Shown here: one piece after another, positions 43,291 through 53,433 of the stretch
How the letters are laid out: every line of letters begins with the position of its first letter
How positions within the stretch are numbered: the stretch's first letter is position 1
Source of the DNA: DTU013 sp964490975
GTDB lineage: Bacteria; Bacillota; Clostridia; Acetivibrionales; DTU013
Length of the DNA: 64,000 nucleotides
Assembly (NCBI GenBank): GCA_964490975.1
Contig: CAZBEQ010000014.1
Coordinates: 6,800 to 70,799, forward strand
Direction: 5' to 3'
The notes under the pieces: model-generated
The model's database searches: none
The model's input: only the letters and a program-made list of their open reading frames with translations
What the model was told of the DNA's origin: nothing
Made by a program: the position numbers and the translations under genes

Positions 43291-43824
43291 TTGGAGTCAA
43301 AGAAGACATTCTTCATAATGATCGTTATAGTAGCGGTACTGGCGCTCACACTGGCTGCGCTTGCCGGGTATCTGTTAATTGTACAGGGCGGCTCCGGCGG
43401 TGCTAAAACTGAAGCTGAAGTTACAGCTGAGGGAGAAGGAGAAAAGACGGTCAACATACCAAAAGAAGAGGAGCTTGTAAAGATACCTCTTTTCAGTGAA
43501 GCTAAATATTTTAACCTCAAAAGCACTAATCCTGATAGGACTTCAATTATACAGGTCAATGTTACTTTAAAGTGCTATAAGACTCTTAAACGCGACAAAA
43601 AGGCTATAGTTACTGATTTGGTTGCGGCTCGTTCCGAAGAGATACAGGAGCTCGTTGTCAGATTTTTCATGACTATGACTGCCGATGAAGTAGAAGATCT
43701 TGCAGTTATGGACAAGGCAAAGCAGGAGCTCACTACTCAGATCAACATTCTTATGAACGAGGGTGAAAAGAAGCCTGAAGATATAGTCTACAGGGTCATT
43801 TTCTCTGAATGGCTGTTCCAGTAG
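43291..43824 (+). CDS. fliL: Flagellar basal body-associated protein FliL
   Basis: 177 residues with one membrane helix (about 7-29, FFIMIVIVAVLALTLAALAGYLL). An acidic linker and a periplasmic-side FliL domain follow (IIQVNVTLKCYKTLK...YRVIFSEWLFQ). FliL surrounds and supports the stator. The start is TTG 43291 with AAAGGGGG upstream. It lies between flbD and fliM as in most Gram-positive fla operons. Confidence 0.92.
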   Translation: MESKKTFFIMIVIVAVLALTLAALAGYLLIVQGGSGGAKTEAEVTAEGEGEKTVNIPKEEELVKIPLFSEAKYFNLKSTNPDRTSIIQVNVTLKCYKTLKRDKKAIVTDLVAARSEEIQELVVRFFMTMTADEVEDLAVMDKAKQELTTQINILMNEGEKKPEDIVYRVIFSEWLFQ

Positions 43825-43896
43825 GATTTCTGCATCCGTCTGTGGATGTGCCTAACTGCAGTCTGTTGCAGAGCTATGGACAGGAGGTGGTTTTTA

Positions 43897-44883
43897 ATGG
43901 GAGATATTCTTTCGCAGAATGAGATAGATAATCTTTTAAAAGCGTTAAGTACGGGTGAGATAGATGCTCAAGAGATACAGTCCAATACACAGGAAAGAAA
44001 GGTTAAAAACCACGATTTCCGAAGGGCAAGCAAATTTGCGAAGGATCATATTAAAACACTGAATATTATATACGACAATTATGCACGACTTGTGACGAAC
44101 TTTTTGACCGGTTATCTCAGGACACTTGTACAAGTTGATGTGGTGACGGTAGAAGCGTTGCCATACAGCGATTTCAGCAATTCCGTATCTAATCCGGTCA
44201 TACTTGCTATTATTGATTTTGCGCCTCTGACCGGTTCGATCATATTTGAGATAGAACCACATGTTGCTTATGCTCTTGTTGACAGGATACTAGGCGGCAA
44301 GGGCTCTTCCATGGAAAGGGTCAGAGAGTTCACGGAGATAGAGCTGGCTATTATCGAGAGAATTACAATACAAATACTCAATCTTATGCGTGAACCCTGG
44401 GAAAATGTTTTATCGATAAGACCCAGGCTCGACAAAATAGAGACGAATGCGCAGTTTGCCCAGATAGTCGCACAGAATGAAACAGTTGCACTTATAACAT
44501 TAAGTGCTCGTATCGGGGATGTCGACGGCATGATCAACATTTGCATACCGCATATGGTAGTGGAGCCGATAGTGTCAAAACTTAGTACGAAGTTTTGGTT
44601 CTCGACGGTAGAAAAGGAAGCAACTCCCGATATGAGGCAGAGCATCGAGAACAAGGTACAGAGCACGAAGGTTCCGGTAAAAGCTTTACTGGGCAAAACG
44701 TCAATAACAGTCTCTGATTTTCTCGAACTTGCGCCGGGTGATGTACTTGCGCTGGATACGGGAGTTAATGAAGAGCTTGAAGTAAATGTAGGAAGCCTTT
44801 TAAAATTTTATGGTATTCCAGGTGTTAAGAAGAATAAGGTCTCCGTAAAGGTAACAAAGGTTGTTAAGAAGGAGGAAGAGTGA
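43897..44883 (+). CDS. fliM: Flagellar motor switch protein FliM
   Basis: 328 residues. The N-terminal CheY-P binding peptide GDILSQNEIDNLLKAL is intact. The middle domain (about 40-230) has the CheC-like fold and NPVILAIIDFAPLTGSIIFEIEPH. The C-terminal SpoA domain has LGKTSITVSDFLELAPGDVLALD. ATG 43897 follows AGGAGGTGG; a longer frame upstream lacks a site. The stop TGA overlaps the fliY start ATG by one base. Together with FliG and FliY it forms the C-ring. Confidence 0.97.
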   Translation: MGDILSQNEIDNLLKALSTGEIDAQEIQSNTQERKVKNHDFRRASKFAKDHIKTLNIIYDNYARLVTNFLTGYLRTLVQVDVVTVEALPYSDFSNSVSNPVILAIIDFAPLTGSIIFEIEPHVAYALVDRILGGKGSSMERVREFTEIELAIIERITIQILNLMREPWENVLSIRPRLDKIETNAQFAQIVAQNETVALITLSARIGDVDGMINICIPHMVVEPIVSKLSTKFWFSTVEKEATPDMRQSIENKVQSTKVPVKALLGKTSITVSDFLELAPGDVLALDTGVNEELEVNVGSLLKFYGIPGVKKNKVSVKVTKVVKKEEE

Positions 44884-46061
44884 TGGGCGATATGTTATCT
44901 CAAGCTGAAATAGATGCATTGCTAAATGGAGTTCCTACAGAAATGTCTTCGGATGCAAATGATTTGGATCCACAGGAAGTGGATGCACTCGGTGAGATTG
45001 GCAATATAAGTATGGGAACGTCGGCTACGACGCTGTTTACTCTGCTTGGTCAGAAAGTTACGATCACTACTCCCACAGTATCGGTTTGCACATGGAATAA
45101 CATTTCAACTGAATATTCAAATTCATATGTGGGTGTCAGGGTAGAGTATACTGCAGGTCTCATAGGTACAAACCTGTTAATAATGAAGGAAGTTGATGTC
45201 AAGGTCATAACGGACCTGATGATGGGCGGAGATGGATCAAATACGTCTGGTACACTTTCAGAGCTTCATCTGAGTGCTATTAGTGAAGCGATGAATCAGA
45301 TGGTCGGATCGTCTTCGACATCTATGTCATCAATGTTTGACAAGAGGATCGATATTTCGCCCCCAAAGGCATTCATTTTTGATGTAGACAATTTTAGACA
45401 GAATATGGGCATCAAGGAGGATGAAAGGGTTGTTAAGATATCCTTCAAGATGGTCATAGGTGATCTGATAGACAGTGAGATAATGCAGATACTTCCATTG
45501 CCCTTTGCCAAGAAGATGGTCGATAACCTGCTGAACATGGATGTAGACAGCGGCTCATATAATCTGCCAGAGGATACATATAGAACTCCAGCACCACAGG
45601 CGCAGGAAAGCAGACAAAGGGCACCTGAACCAACACCTTCTCCGCAGATGTATAGCCAGCCTCAGTCCTATCAGCAGCCTCCAATGCAAGGGCCACAAGG
45701 CTACCAGATGGAATACGGCTATACGCCGCCTGAACCCAAACAGTATAGAGAGCCTGTAAATGTTTCACCTGCACATTTCCAGAATTTCGAAGACGGACGC
45801 ATAACGCTCGATAAGAAGAATATCAACCTTATTATGGATGTACCGCTACAGGTAACTGTAGAACTTGGCCGGACTGAGAAGCTTATCAAGGATATACTGG
45901 AATTCAGTCCCGGATCGATAATAGAGCTGGATAAGCTGGCCGGTGAACCTGTAGACATTCTTGTTAACGGCAAGGCAATCGCAAAAGGCGAGGTAGTGGT
46001 AATTGACGAAAGCTTCGGAGTCAGGATTACTGACATTATACATCCCAGTAAGCGACTTTAA
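44883..46061 (+). CDS. fliY: Flagellar switch protein and CheY-P phosphatase FliY
   Basis: 392 residues. The N-terminal CheY-binding peptide GDMLSQAEIDALL is followed by a CheC-like phosphatase domain with both active-site motifs, DALGEIGN and SAISEAMN (the D/S-x3-E-x2-N pattern). A Pro/Gln-rich linker lies at about 235-290. The C-terminal FliN/SpoA domain has VPLQVTVELGRTEKLIKDILEFSPGSIIELD. It therefore combines rotor and signal-termination roles. ATG 44883 sits in the TGATG overlap with fliM, with GGAGGAAG upstream. Confidence 0.96.
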   Translation: MGDMLSQAEIDALLNGVPTEMSSDANDLDPQEVDALGEIGNISMGTSATTLFTLLGQKVTITTPTVSVCTWNNISTEYSNSYVGVRVEYTAGLIGTNLLIMKEVDVKVITDLMMGGDGSNTSGTLSELHLSAISEAMNQMVGSSSTSMSSMFDKRIDISPPKAFIFDVDNFRQNMGIKEDERVVKISFKMVIGDLIDSEIMQILPLPFAKKMVDNLLNMDVDSGSYNLPEDTYRTPAPQAQESRQRAPEPTPSPQMYSQPQSYQQPPMQGPQGYQMEYGYTPPEPKQYREPVNVSPAHFQNFEDGRITLDKKNINLIMDVPLQVTVELGRTEKLIKDILEFSPGSIIELDKLAGEPVDILVNGKAIAKGEVVVIDESFGVRITDIIHPSKRL

Positions 46062-46148
46062 ATAAAAATTGTAACTTGATTATGTAGCTCTGAAATGTTA
46101 ACATAAGTTATACGGCTCAATACACACACACGTTAAGGGGAGAGGATT

Positions 46149-46511
46149 ATGGGAAAAAAGATCTTGATTGTTGATGACGCAGCATTTATGAGAATGATGA
46201 TCAAAGACATTTTGACCAAAAACGGCTATGAAGTTGTTGGTGAAGCCGAGCATGGCGGTCGCGCTATCGAAAAATACAAGGAATTGACACCGGATCTGGT
46301 AATAATGGATATAACTATGCCTGAAGTAGACGGTATACAGGCAGTCAAAGAAATCCGCAAGCTGAATTCCGATTCCCAGGTGATAATGTGCTCAGCAATG
46401 GGGCAGCAGGCAATGGTTATTGAGTCGATACAGGCAGGGGCAAGAGACTTCATAGTTAAGCCATTTCAGGCAGAGAGAGTTATTGAAGCTGTTAAAAAGG
46501 TGTTGGGCTGA
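46149..46511 (+). CDS. cheY: Chemotaxis response regulator CheY
   Basis: 120 residues, a single receiver domain. The acidic pair is in LIVDDA, phosphoacceptor Asp54 in VIMDITMPEV, the conserved Ser in MCSAMGQ and Lys in FIVKPF. It is phosphorylated by CheA and binds FliM and FliY. Signal removal is expected by FliY and CheC. GGGGAGAGG precedes ATG 46149. An 87-base gap separates it from fliY. Confidence 0.97.
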   Translation: MGKKILIVDDAAFMRMMIKDILTKNGYEVVGEAEHGGRAIEKYKELTPDLVIMDITMPEVDGIQAVKEIRKLNSDSQVIMCSAMGQQAMVIESIQAGARDFIVKPFQAERVIEAVKKVLG

Positions 46512-46581
46512 TACTACATTGCCGAATACCGGACTTTGCGGTGGGGTAGTTTGAAGCCAGCCGGTAAACCGGGGGATCACA

Positions 46582-47082
46582 ATGGAGATATTAAAGGCAA
46601 TTCTATTACTGATCGGGTTCGGCGCGATACTTTTTTTGACATATGTGACAACCAGGTATATCGGGCAAAGACAGGTCAGAACAATGAAAAGCAAAAATAT
46701 CAGCATAATGGAAACAGTAATGCTTGGTGCTGATAAAAGGCTTCACCTTGTCAAAGCTGGCAGCAGTTATGTGCTTATAGCATCTACGTCCAAGTCGATA
46801 GAATTTCTAACGGCAGTCGAAGTGGATGAGAGTGAGGTCCAGGAGGAAGCGCCTGTCAATATGGACATGCGCTTTGATTTCAAGAATATTCTTGAAAAAT
46901 ACAGCGGGATTTATAAAACAAAGAAAACCGATCCTGCTATTTCAAGAGAAGCTGAGGCTCCATCCGGGCAGCAGCAGGAAGCCGGGTTCAGGACTAACCT
47001 TGACAGGCTGAAAACGATTATAAATAAAAATCAATATAACAAGGTCAAAAAAGACGGGGTTGAAGTTACTAATGATAAGTAG
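46582..47082 (+). CDS. fliO: Flagellar biosynthetic protein FliO
   Basis: 166 residues with one N-terminal membrane helix (about 4-24). A short FliO domain (QVRTMKSKNISIMETVMLGADKRLHLVKAGSSYVLIAST) and a polar tail follow. It helps FliP assemble into the export gate and is a poorly conserved family. Start ATG 46582. The end overlaps fliP by 11 bases. The gene lies in the canonical fliO-P-Q-R-flhB-flhA run. Confidence 0.88.
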   Translation: MEILKAILLLIGFGAILFLTYVTTRYIGQRQVRTMKSKNISIMETVMLGADKRLHLVKAGSSYVLIASTSKSIEFLTAVEVDESEVQEEAPVNMDMRFDFKNILEKYSGIYKTKKTDPAISREAEAPSGQQQEAGFRTNLDRLKTIINKNQYNKVKKDGVEVTNDK

Positions 47083-47845
47083 GCTGAGAGGTTTAAAGAT
47101 CGCAGTTGTATTATCTATAATGACTTTTTTTAGTGCGGATGCATTTGCTGAAACCACATTACCATTTAAATTCGGTTTTAGCGTAGAGCCGGCCACCAAT
47201 CCTCAGGAGGTGTCCTCAAGCATCCAGATCATCCTTTTACTGACCGTTTTATCTCTGGCACCTTCCATCATCATCATGATGACCTCCTTCACAAGGATCA
47301 TAATTGTCCTGTCATTTCTGCGAAATGCGCTTGGCACACAACAAATGCCGCCTAATCAGGTTCTGATAGGGCTTGCTTTGTTTTTGTCGCTTTTTATCAT
47401 GACCCCTGTCGTCAATGATATCAATACACAGGCATATGAGCCATTCAACAAAGGGGAAATAACGCAGGAGCAGGCGTTGGATAATTCAGCCCGTTCAATA
47501 AAGGTTTTTATGATCAAGCAGTTTGGCGATAATGAAAAGGATCTTGCGTTTTTTGTTAATCTGGCCAAAATAGAAACACCTGTCAAGGATCCCATGGATC
47601 TTCCATTGACAGTAATTATACCTGCATTCATAATAAACGAGCTGACAATTGCTTTTAAAATTGGATTTCTTATATATATACCTTTTCTTATAGTAGACAT
47701 GGTTGTATCAAGTACCTTGATGTCCATGGGTATGATGATGCTCCCTCCGATCATGATATCTCTGCCGTTTAAGATACTTTTGTTTATCATGGTCGACGGA
47801 TGGAATCTGATTGCAAAGACATTGGTCTCGTCCTTTATAACGTAG
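47072..47845 (+). CDS. fliP: Flagellar export gate protein FliP
   Basis: 257 residues. A cleavable-looking signal peptide ends SADAFA (cleavage after residue 26). Membrane helices follow, with LAPSIIIMMTSFTRIIIVLSFLRNALGTQQMPPNQVL and FLIYIPFLIVDMVVSSTLMSMGMMMLPPIMISLPFK, strong FliP signatures. It is the core of the export channel with FliQ and FliR. ATG 47072 overlaps fliO; GGGGTT lies upstream. A TTG at 47060 is possible but not needed. Confidence 0.97.
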   Translation: MISRLRGLKIAVVLSIMTFFSADAFAETTLPFKFGFSVEPATNPQEVSSSIQIILLLTVLSLAPSIIIMMTSFTRIIIVLSFLRNALGTQQMPPNQVLIGLALFLSLFIMTPVVNDINTQAYEPFNKGEITQEQALDNSARSIKVFMIKQFGDNEKDLAFFVNLAKIETPVKDPMDLPLTVIIPAFIINELTIAFKIGFLIYIPFLIVDMVVSSTLMSMGMMMLPPIMISLPFKILLFIMVDGWNLIAKTLVSSFIT

Positions 47846-47881
47846 TGGACGCATGAACATCGAAGACCGGGGAGGTAAAGG

Positions 47882-48151
47882 ATGGATCAGGACGCAGTTA
47901 TTACTATTGCTCAAAATGCGTTATTGACAGTAATCTATGTTTCGGCTCCACTGCTTTTGGTCAGTCTTATTGTCGGCCTTGCCGTCAGTATATTTCAGGC
48001 TACCACACAGATACAGGAGGCGACCTTGTCATTTATACCGAAGGTATTGGCAGTTATTTTGACGATTGCGGTTCTGGGTTCATGGATGCTGAGTATGCTT
48101 ACAGATTATACCGAAAACTTGTATGAAAGTATATTGCAATATATCAGGTAA
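47882..48151 (+). CDS. fliQ: Flagellar export gate protein FliQ
   Basis: 89 residues with two membrane helices (about 15-40 and 54-76). The hallmark VGLAVSIFQATTQIQEATLSFIPK connects them. GGGGAGG lies 6-7 bases before ATG 47882. It packs around FliP/FliR in the export channel. Confidence 0.96.
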   Translation: MDQDAVITIAQNALLTVIYVSAPLLLVSLIVGLAVSIFQATTQIQEATLSFIPKVLAVILTIAVLGSWMLSMLTDYTENLYESILQYIR

Positions 48152-48181
48152 GCTCTATTTTGCTTTTGGGAGGTTTGATGT

Positions 48182-48970
48182 GTGCAGATACCTGCAGGTT
48201 TGATCATAAATGGTTTTGATATATTTCTGTTGGTCTTTGTACGAATGACTGGTCTTTTTGTAGTAGCGCCTATTTTCGGCAGGAAAAATATTCCGACATA
48301 CTTCAAGATCGGTTTTTCATTTTTTATGTCGTTGATCCTTGTCAATACAACAGTTTTACAGACTGTACAATATGATGACAATCTTATTGGATATGCGCTT
48401 CTGGTAATGAAGGAGTTCCTGGTCGGACTGTCAATGGGATATATAGCATATCTCTCATATACGGCAATATATATAGCCGGCGAGATCATTGACATGCAGA
48501 TAGGCTTTGGAGTAGTAAGTGTCATGGACCCGATGAGCAATATCCAGGTGCCTATAACATCAAATATTTATTTTATTATCAGCATGCTGCTATTTCTTAT
48601 GATGAACGGGCATCACATGCTGATCAAGGCACTATTTGACAGCTTTACATCATTGCCCCTTGGAGAGGCCGTGTTTAGTGGCGATATTTATGAAAGCATC
48701 TTCAATATATTTGGAACTGTGCTTGCAACCGGTTTCAAGATAGCCGCACCTATCGTTGCGACAGTGCTGATCGTTGACATAGCGCTGGGGACAATTTCGA
48801 GAATGGTTCCCCAAATGAATATATTCGTAATAGGCATGCCTCTTAAGATCATTGTCGGACTGATCGTAATCGTAATCACCATGCCGCTGTTCATATCGAT
48901 AATGCAAAAAGTTTTCGGGATGATGGACGCAGGTGTGGCTAATTATTTAAAGGAGCTAAATCCGGGATGA
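48182..48970 (+). CDS. fliR: Flagellar export gate protein FliR
   Basis: 262 residues with about six membrane helices across the length. FVRMTGLFVVAPIFGRKNIP near the N-terminus and AGEIIDMQIGFGVVSVMDPMSN mid-protein are FliR landmarks. The start is GTG 48182 after GGGAGG. The stop TGA overlaps the flhB ATG in the form ATGA, indicating coupling. Confidence 0.96.
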   Translation: MQIPAGLIINGFDIFLLVFVRMTGLFVVAPIFGRKNIPTYFKIGFSFFMSLILVNTTVLQTVQYDDNLIGYALLVMKEFLVGLSMGYIAYLSYTAIYIAGEIIDMQIGFGVVSVMDPMSNIQVPITSNIYFIISMLLFLMMNGHHMLIKALFDSFTSLPLGEAVFSGDIYESIFNIFGTVLATGFKIAAPIVATVLIVDIALGTISRMVPQMNIFVIGMPLKIIVGLIVIVITMPLFISIMQKVFGMMDAGVANYLKELNPG

Positions 48971-50076
48971 TTTATAATATCAATCTTCAGTTGTTCGCTG
49001 ATGGACCTGGAGGCGGGGACAAGACAGAAAAGGCAACTCCTAAAAAGAGACGTGAGGCTCGAAAAAAAGGTCAGGTTTTTCAGAGCAGAGAAATATCCAC
49101 GACCTTGGTTTTGTTATTTGTTTTTATATCACTGAGGCTATTTGGAAGCAATATATATAATCATCTAAAGGAATTTACAATAAAGGTCTATACCGAGTAT
49201 CCCAAAATAGAAGACCTTTACATGCCGGATATATTGCTTAGAGTTTTCATAGACGGTTTGATCGTTTTTTTTAAGGCAGTAGGCCCTATATTGATCACAG
49301 GGCTCATTACAGGACTTATAGTAAGCTACGCGCAAGTCGGTTTTTTATTTACTCTTGAGACACTTAAACCTAATTTTAGCAGGATAAGTCCTATTTCAGG
49401 TATGAAAAGACTGTTTTCACTGCGAGGCCTGGTTGAACTGCTGAAGGCTGTCATTAAGGTGGCTGCCATAGGTTATGTGACATATTCGTATCTGAACGGC
49501 AAGGTCCATACGGTAATAAGCCTCATGGATATGGATATCATGGGGATCGCATCTTTTATAGGTATTACGTCGATAGACCTGGCTATCAGGATATGTATGG
49601 CCCTGGTCGTTGTCGGAGCCTTTGATTTCGCCTACCAGTGGTGGGAATATGAGAAAAGCATGAAAATGACAAAACAGGAAGTAAAGGAAGAATACAAACA
49701 GATAGAGGGAAATCCTGAGATCAAGGCTAAGATAAAACAGAAGCAAAGGCAGATGTCGATGCGCAGAATGATGCAGGAGGTTCCAAAAGCAGATGTCATT
49801 ATTACAAATCCTACGCACTTTGCATGTGCTTTGAAATATGATACAAAAACCGCCGCAGCTCCTGTACTGTTAGCCAAAGGCCAGGATTACACGGCTCTTC
49901 GCATAAAAGAGATCGCAAGGGAGAACAAAGTAGAGATCGTAGAAAACAAGCCGCTGGCAAGAACGATATATGATACCGTTGAAATCGGACAGGCCATACC
50001 TCCTGAGTTATACCAGGCGGTTGCCGAGGTACTGGCGTTTGTATACAGTCTCAAGGGCAAAACAATGGCAGGATGA
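48967..50076 (+). CDS. flhB: Flagellar export switch protein FlhB
   Basis: 369 residues. A cytoplasmic start with DKTEKATPKKRREARKKGQVFQS is followed by four membrane helices (about 45-215) and a C-terminal cytoplasmic domain. The autocleavage motif NPTH lies at residues 281-284, with the cut after Asn281. FlhB switches substrate specificity on a signal from FliK, which is encoded upstream in the same operon. ATG 48967 lies in the end of fliR. Confidence 0.97.
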   Translation: MIYNINLQLFADGPGGGDKTEKATPKKRREARKKGQVFQSREISTTLVLLFVFISLRLFGSNIYNHLKEFTIKVYTEYPKIEDLYMPDILLRVFIDGLIVFFKAVGPILITGLITGLIVSYAQVGFLFTLETLKPNFSRISPISGMKRLFSLRGLVELLKAVIKVAAIGYVTYSYLNGKVHTVISLMDMDIMGIASFIGITSIDLAIRICMALVVVGAFDFAYQWWEYEKSMKMTKQEVKEEYKQIEGNPEIKAKIKQKQRQMSMRRMMQEVPKADVIITNPTHFACALKYDTKTAAAPVLLAKGQDYTALRIKEIARENKVEIVENKPLARTIYDTVEIGQAIPPELYQAVAEVLAFVYSLKGKTMAG

Positions 50077-50122
50077 TATATTTTGATAAGGATAGCTTTG
50101 CAGAAAGGGGGACTCTGGAGGG

Positions 50123-52147
50123 GTGAAATTAAGGGATGCATCAGTTCCGATAATAGTTATTGCCGTGGTTCTGGCGTTTATAATACCATTACCTGGCTTT
50201 TTCATTGATATTTTGCTTGCGATAAATATCATGGTATCGGTTATCATTCTGCTCAATACTGTTTATATGAGAGAAGCCCTTCAGATGTCTATTTTTCCTT
50301 CACTGCTGGTTCTTACGACCATGTTCAGGCTGGCTTTGAATGTCAGCACATCAAGGCTGATAATCGGTAAAGGTGAGGCAGGCGATGTTGTTGAAGGTTT
50401 CGGAAGGTTTGTCGGAGGAAATGATCTTGTAGTCGGATTTATCATATTTATTCTGATCACTCTCGTTAATTTTCTTGTAATTACCAAGGGAGCTGAAAGA
50501 GTCGCAGAGGTTGCTGCAAGATTCACGCTCGATGCAATGCCCGGAAAGCAAATGGCTATCGATGCGGATCTCAATTCAGGACTTATAAATGAATCCGAGG
50601 CCAAGGAAAGGCGTAAGAAGGTACAGAGAGAAGCAGATTTTTACGGCGCAATGGATGGTGCCAGCAAGTTTGTTAAGAGTGACGCAATAATGGGCATTAT
50701 TATAACAGTGCTCAATATTATCGGCGGTTTGGTAATGGGAATGGTGTCAAGGGGCGATACTCTGCAGGATGCCCTTTCAACATATGCGATCCTGACAATT
50801 GGTGATGGCCTGGTAAGCCAGATACCAGCACTTATGATATCTACCGCTACCAGCTTTATCGTTACAAGGGCTGCCTCTGAATCCGATCTGAGCTCGGATC
50901 TGATAAAACAGATTTTCAGCAACCCAAAGGTCCTTTATCTGGCAGCTGCGCTAAGTGTAATACTGTCATTGTTCCTACCAACGATACCATTCCTGATACT
51001 GGCGGCAATTCTAGCATTCCTGGGTTATACAATATCCAAGCAGAAGGTTGCAGAGCAGAAGGAGCAGGAGGGAAAGGTCGAGGAAATTGAAGTAGAAGAA
51101 ATAAGAAAACCGGAGAATGTTGTAACGTTACTTCAAATAGACCCGATCGAGCTAGAGTTCGGATATGGGGTCATCCCGCTGGCAGATGTAAATCAGGGGG
51201 GAGACCTGCTGGACAGGGTCGTAATGATCAGAAGACAGCTGGCGCTCGAGCTTGGGATGATAGTGCCGATCATAAGGCTGCGTGACAATATACAGCTGGC
51301 GCCTAATGAGTACCAGATCAAGATAAAGGGTGTCGAAGTAGCTCGTGGAGAGCTTATGCTTGATAATTACATGGCTATGAATCCTGGCCTTGTGGAAGAG
51401 GAGATTGACGGTATCAAAACTACTGAACCGGCATTTGGTCTGCCTGCCATCTGGATAACAGAACAACAGAGGGATAGAGCTGAAATGCTGGGGTATACGG
51501 TAGTTGACTCACCATCGATAATAGCGACGCATCTTACGGAGATTATTAAAAAACATGCGCATGAACTCACAGGCCGTCAGGAAGTGCAGGTATTGCTGGA
51601 CAATGTCAAGCAAAATTACCCCGTCATTATTGAAGAACTGATACCAAAACTGATGACTGTCGGAGAGGTCCAGAAGGTATTGGCTAATCTTCTGAAGGAA
51701 GGTGTATCGATCAGGGATATGGTGACAATACTGGAAACCCTGGCGGATTATTCGCCGGTTACACATGATACGGACATGCTTACAGAATATGTACGTCAAG
51801 CATTGGGAAGAGCTATATCAAAAAAGTTTTTTACAGACAGAAGATCGAGCGTCATTACTTTGGATCCGAAGCTGGAACAGCTTATGCTTGATTCCTTGCA
51901 GAAAACAGAGACAGGGACATATCTGTCTATGGATCCCGGCCTGACCAATACTGTACTTGGGAGCCTGTCAAGACAGGTGCAAAAACTGGTCCAGCTCGGA
52001 CAGCAGCCAATTGTTCTTGCATCGCCTGTTGTAAGACTTTATTTTAAAAAACTGGCTGACCAGTCGATTCCGGGCATTGTTGTGTTATCCTATAACGAAC
52101 TGGACCCCGAACTTGAGATACAGTCAGTAGGAGTAGTAAGCGCTTAG
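50123..52147 (+). CDS. flhA: Flagellar export protein FlhA
   Basis: 674 residues. Eight N-terminal membrane helices span about 1-310. The conserved FHIPEP-type region covers FVKSDAIMGIIITVLNIIGGLVMGMV and neighbouring ARFTLDAMPGKQMAIDADL. A large cytoplasmic domain (about 330-674) forms the nonameric ring that docks chaperone-substrate complexes. The start is GTG 50123. GGAGGG lies immediately before it, closer than normal, while AAAGGGGG lies about 13 bases upstream, and no other in-frame start exists back to the TAG at 50093. Confidence 0.96.
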   Translation: MKLRDASVPIIVIAVVLAFIIPLPGFFIDILLAINIMVSVIILLNTVYMREALQMSIFPSLLVLTTMFRLALNVSTSRLIIGKGEAGDVVEGFGRFVGGNDLVVGFIIFILITLVNFLVITKGAERVAEVAARFTLDAMPGKQMAIDADLNSGLINESEAKERRKKVQREADFYGAMDGASKFVKSDAIMGIIITVLNIIGGLVMGMVSRGDTLQDALSTYAILTIGDGLVSQIPALMISTATSFIVTRAASESDLSSDLIKQIFSNPKVLYLAAALSVILSLFLPTIPFLILAAILAFLGYTISKQKVAEQKEQEGKVEEIEVEEIRKPENVVTLLQIDPIELEFGYGVIPLADVNQGGDLLDRVVMIRRQLALELGMIVPIIRLRDNIQLAPNEYQIKIKGVEVARGELMLDNYMAMNPGLVEEEIDGIKTTEPAFGLPAIWITEQQRDRAEMLGYTVVDSPSIIATHLTEIIKKHAHELTGRQEVQVLLDNVKQNYPVIIEELIPKLMTVGEVQKVLANLLKEGVSIRDMVTILETLADYSPVTHDTDMLTEYVRQALGRAISKKFFTDRRSSVITLDPKLEQLMLDSLQKTETGTYLSMDPGLTNTVLGSLSRQVQKLVQLGQQPIVLASPVVRLYFKKLADQSIPGIVVLSYNELDPELEIQSVGVVSA

Positions 52148-52245
52148 TAAAACAAACTATTTGTCGTTTTTAATGCAAAAATAGCAAAATAGAATTGTTT
52201 ATGTTAAAATAGATAATAAAAATATATTAAATGAGCGAGAGTGCT

Positions 52246-53433
52246 ATGAAAATCCGCCGCTACATTGCAAAGAACACACAGGAAGCAATATTGAAGGTAA
52301 AGATGGATCTGGGGAGCGAAGCCCTTATCCTCAATACAAAGAAGGTCAAGAAAAAAGGCCTTTTAGGATTGTTCTCAAAACCTATGATAGAAGTGCTTGC
52401 AGCTGTGGATGAGTATAATGAGCCTAAGCAGGAGAAGGAAGTACCCAAAAGCCAGGAAAAGCAGACAAATAATAATGCCTCTGTTGATAAAATAAATTTT
52501 GACGAAAAAGAGGAAAAAATAGCTAATTTAGAGAATAAAATAACTAATATTGAGGATATGCTTCAGAAGCTTTATACTCAGGTTAAAACTGATGACAAGA
52601 CAGCTCAGGATCAAAAAAAAGATGAGCTAGTCGGCAGACAGGGCTCCGGAACGGCAGATGTTTTTTATAATAACCTCCTTAAAAATGAAGTGGATGCTGA
52701 TATTGCCAGAAAGCTGACTGATACTGCGGTAGCCAGAGCAGGCAGGAATGCCGGTGTCAACGACTTGGCAGCCCAATTGTCCGGGATTATATCAGGTCTG
52801 CTGGGAAAGCCGGATACTATCAAACCAGGAACACCGGGAAAGCCGACTATCGTTATATTTGTTGGACCGACGGGAGTTGGAAAAACGACTACACTTGCAA
52901 AGATCGCCGCCAACTACCTGTTGAACCAGAAAAAGACCATTGGACTTATAACTGCCGATACTTACCGTATTGCAGCAGTAGAGCAGCTGAAGACTTATGC
53001 AGAGATACTTGGCATCCCCGTATCGGTGGCATATACTCCGGCAGAAATAAAGGAAGCAGTAAATCTGCATTCTGACAAGGATATCGTGTTGATCGACACA
53101 GCCGGAAGGAGTCACAGGAACAAGACTCAGTTTGAAGAACTAAAGGCTTTGATATCAGCTTCCGGAGCAGATGAGATATATCTGGTCCTCAGTGCTACGA
53201 CAAGCATCAGGAATTGCCGTGAGATTTTAAGCAGCTATAGTTTTTTGAAAGATTATAAGCTTATATTTACTAAAACAGATGAAACACCGGTCCAGGGTAT
53301 CATACTCAATGTAAGATATCAGACCGGAAAAAGTCTTTCGTATATTACTACCGGACAAAGTGTGCCTGATGATATTGAAACAGCTAACATCGAAAAGATA
53401 ACAAAGAATCTTATAGGGAGCTATACCAGATGA
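52246..53433 (+). CDS. flhF: Flagellar biosynthesis GTPase FlhF
   Basis: A 395-residue SRP-type GTPase that places and numbers flagella. The N-terminal basic B domain (MKIRRYIAKNTQEAILKVK) and a variable charged linker (about 60-140) precede a four-helix N domain. The G domain has GPTGVGKTT (207-215), ITADTYRIAAVEQLKTYA and IDTAGRSHRN. ATG 52246 follows GAGAG. FlhG is encoded directly downstream with a 4-base overlap. The 98-base gap upstream is A/T-rich and could hold a weak promoter. Confidence 0.96.
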   Translation: MKIRRYIAKNTQEAILKVKMDLGSEALILNTKKVKKKGLLGLFSKPMIEVLAAVDEYNEPKQEKEVPKSQEKQTNNNASVDKINFDEKEEKIANLENKITNIEDMLQKLYTQVKTDDKTAQDQKKDELVGRQGSGTADVFYNNLLKNEVDADIARKLTDTAVARAGRNAGVNDLAAQLSGIISGLLGKPDTIKPGTPGKPTIVIFVGPTGVGKTTTLAKIAANYLLNQKKTIGLITADTYRIAAVEQLKTYAEILGIPVSVAYTPAEIKEAVNLHSDKDIVLIDTAGRSHRNKTQFEELKALISASGADEIYLVLSATTSIRNCREILSSYSFLKDYKLIFTKTDETPVQGIILNVRYQTGKSLSYITTGQSVPDDIETANIEKITKNLIGSYTR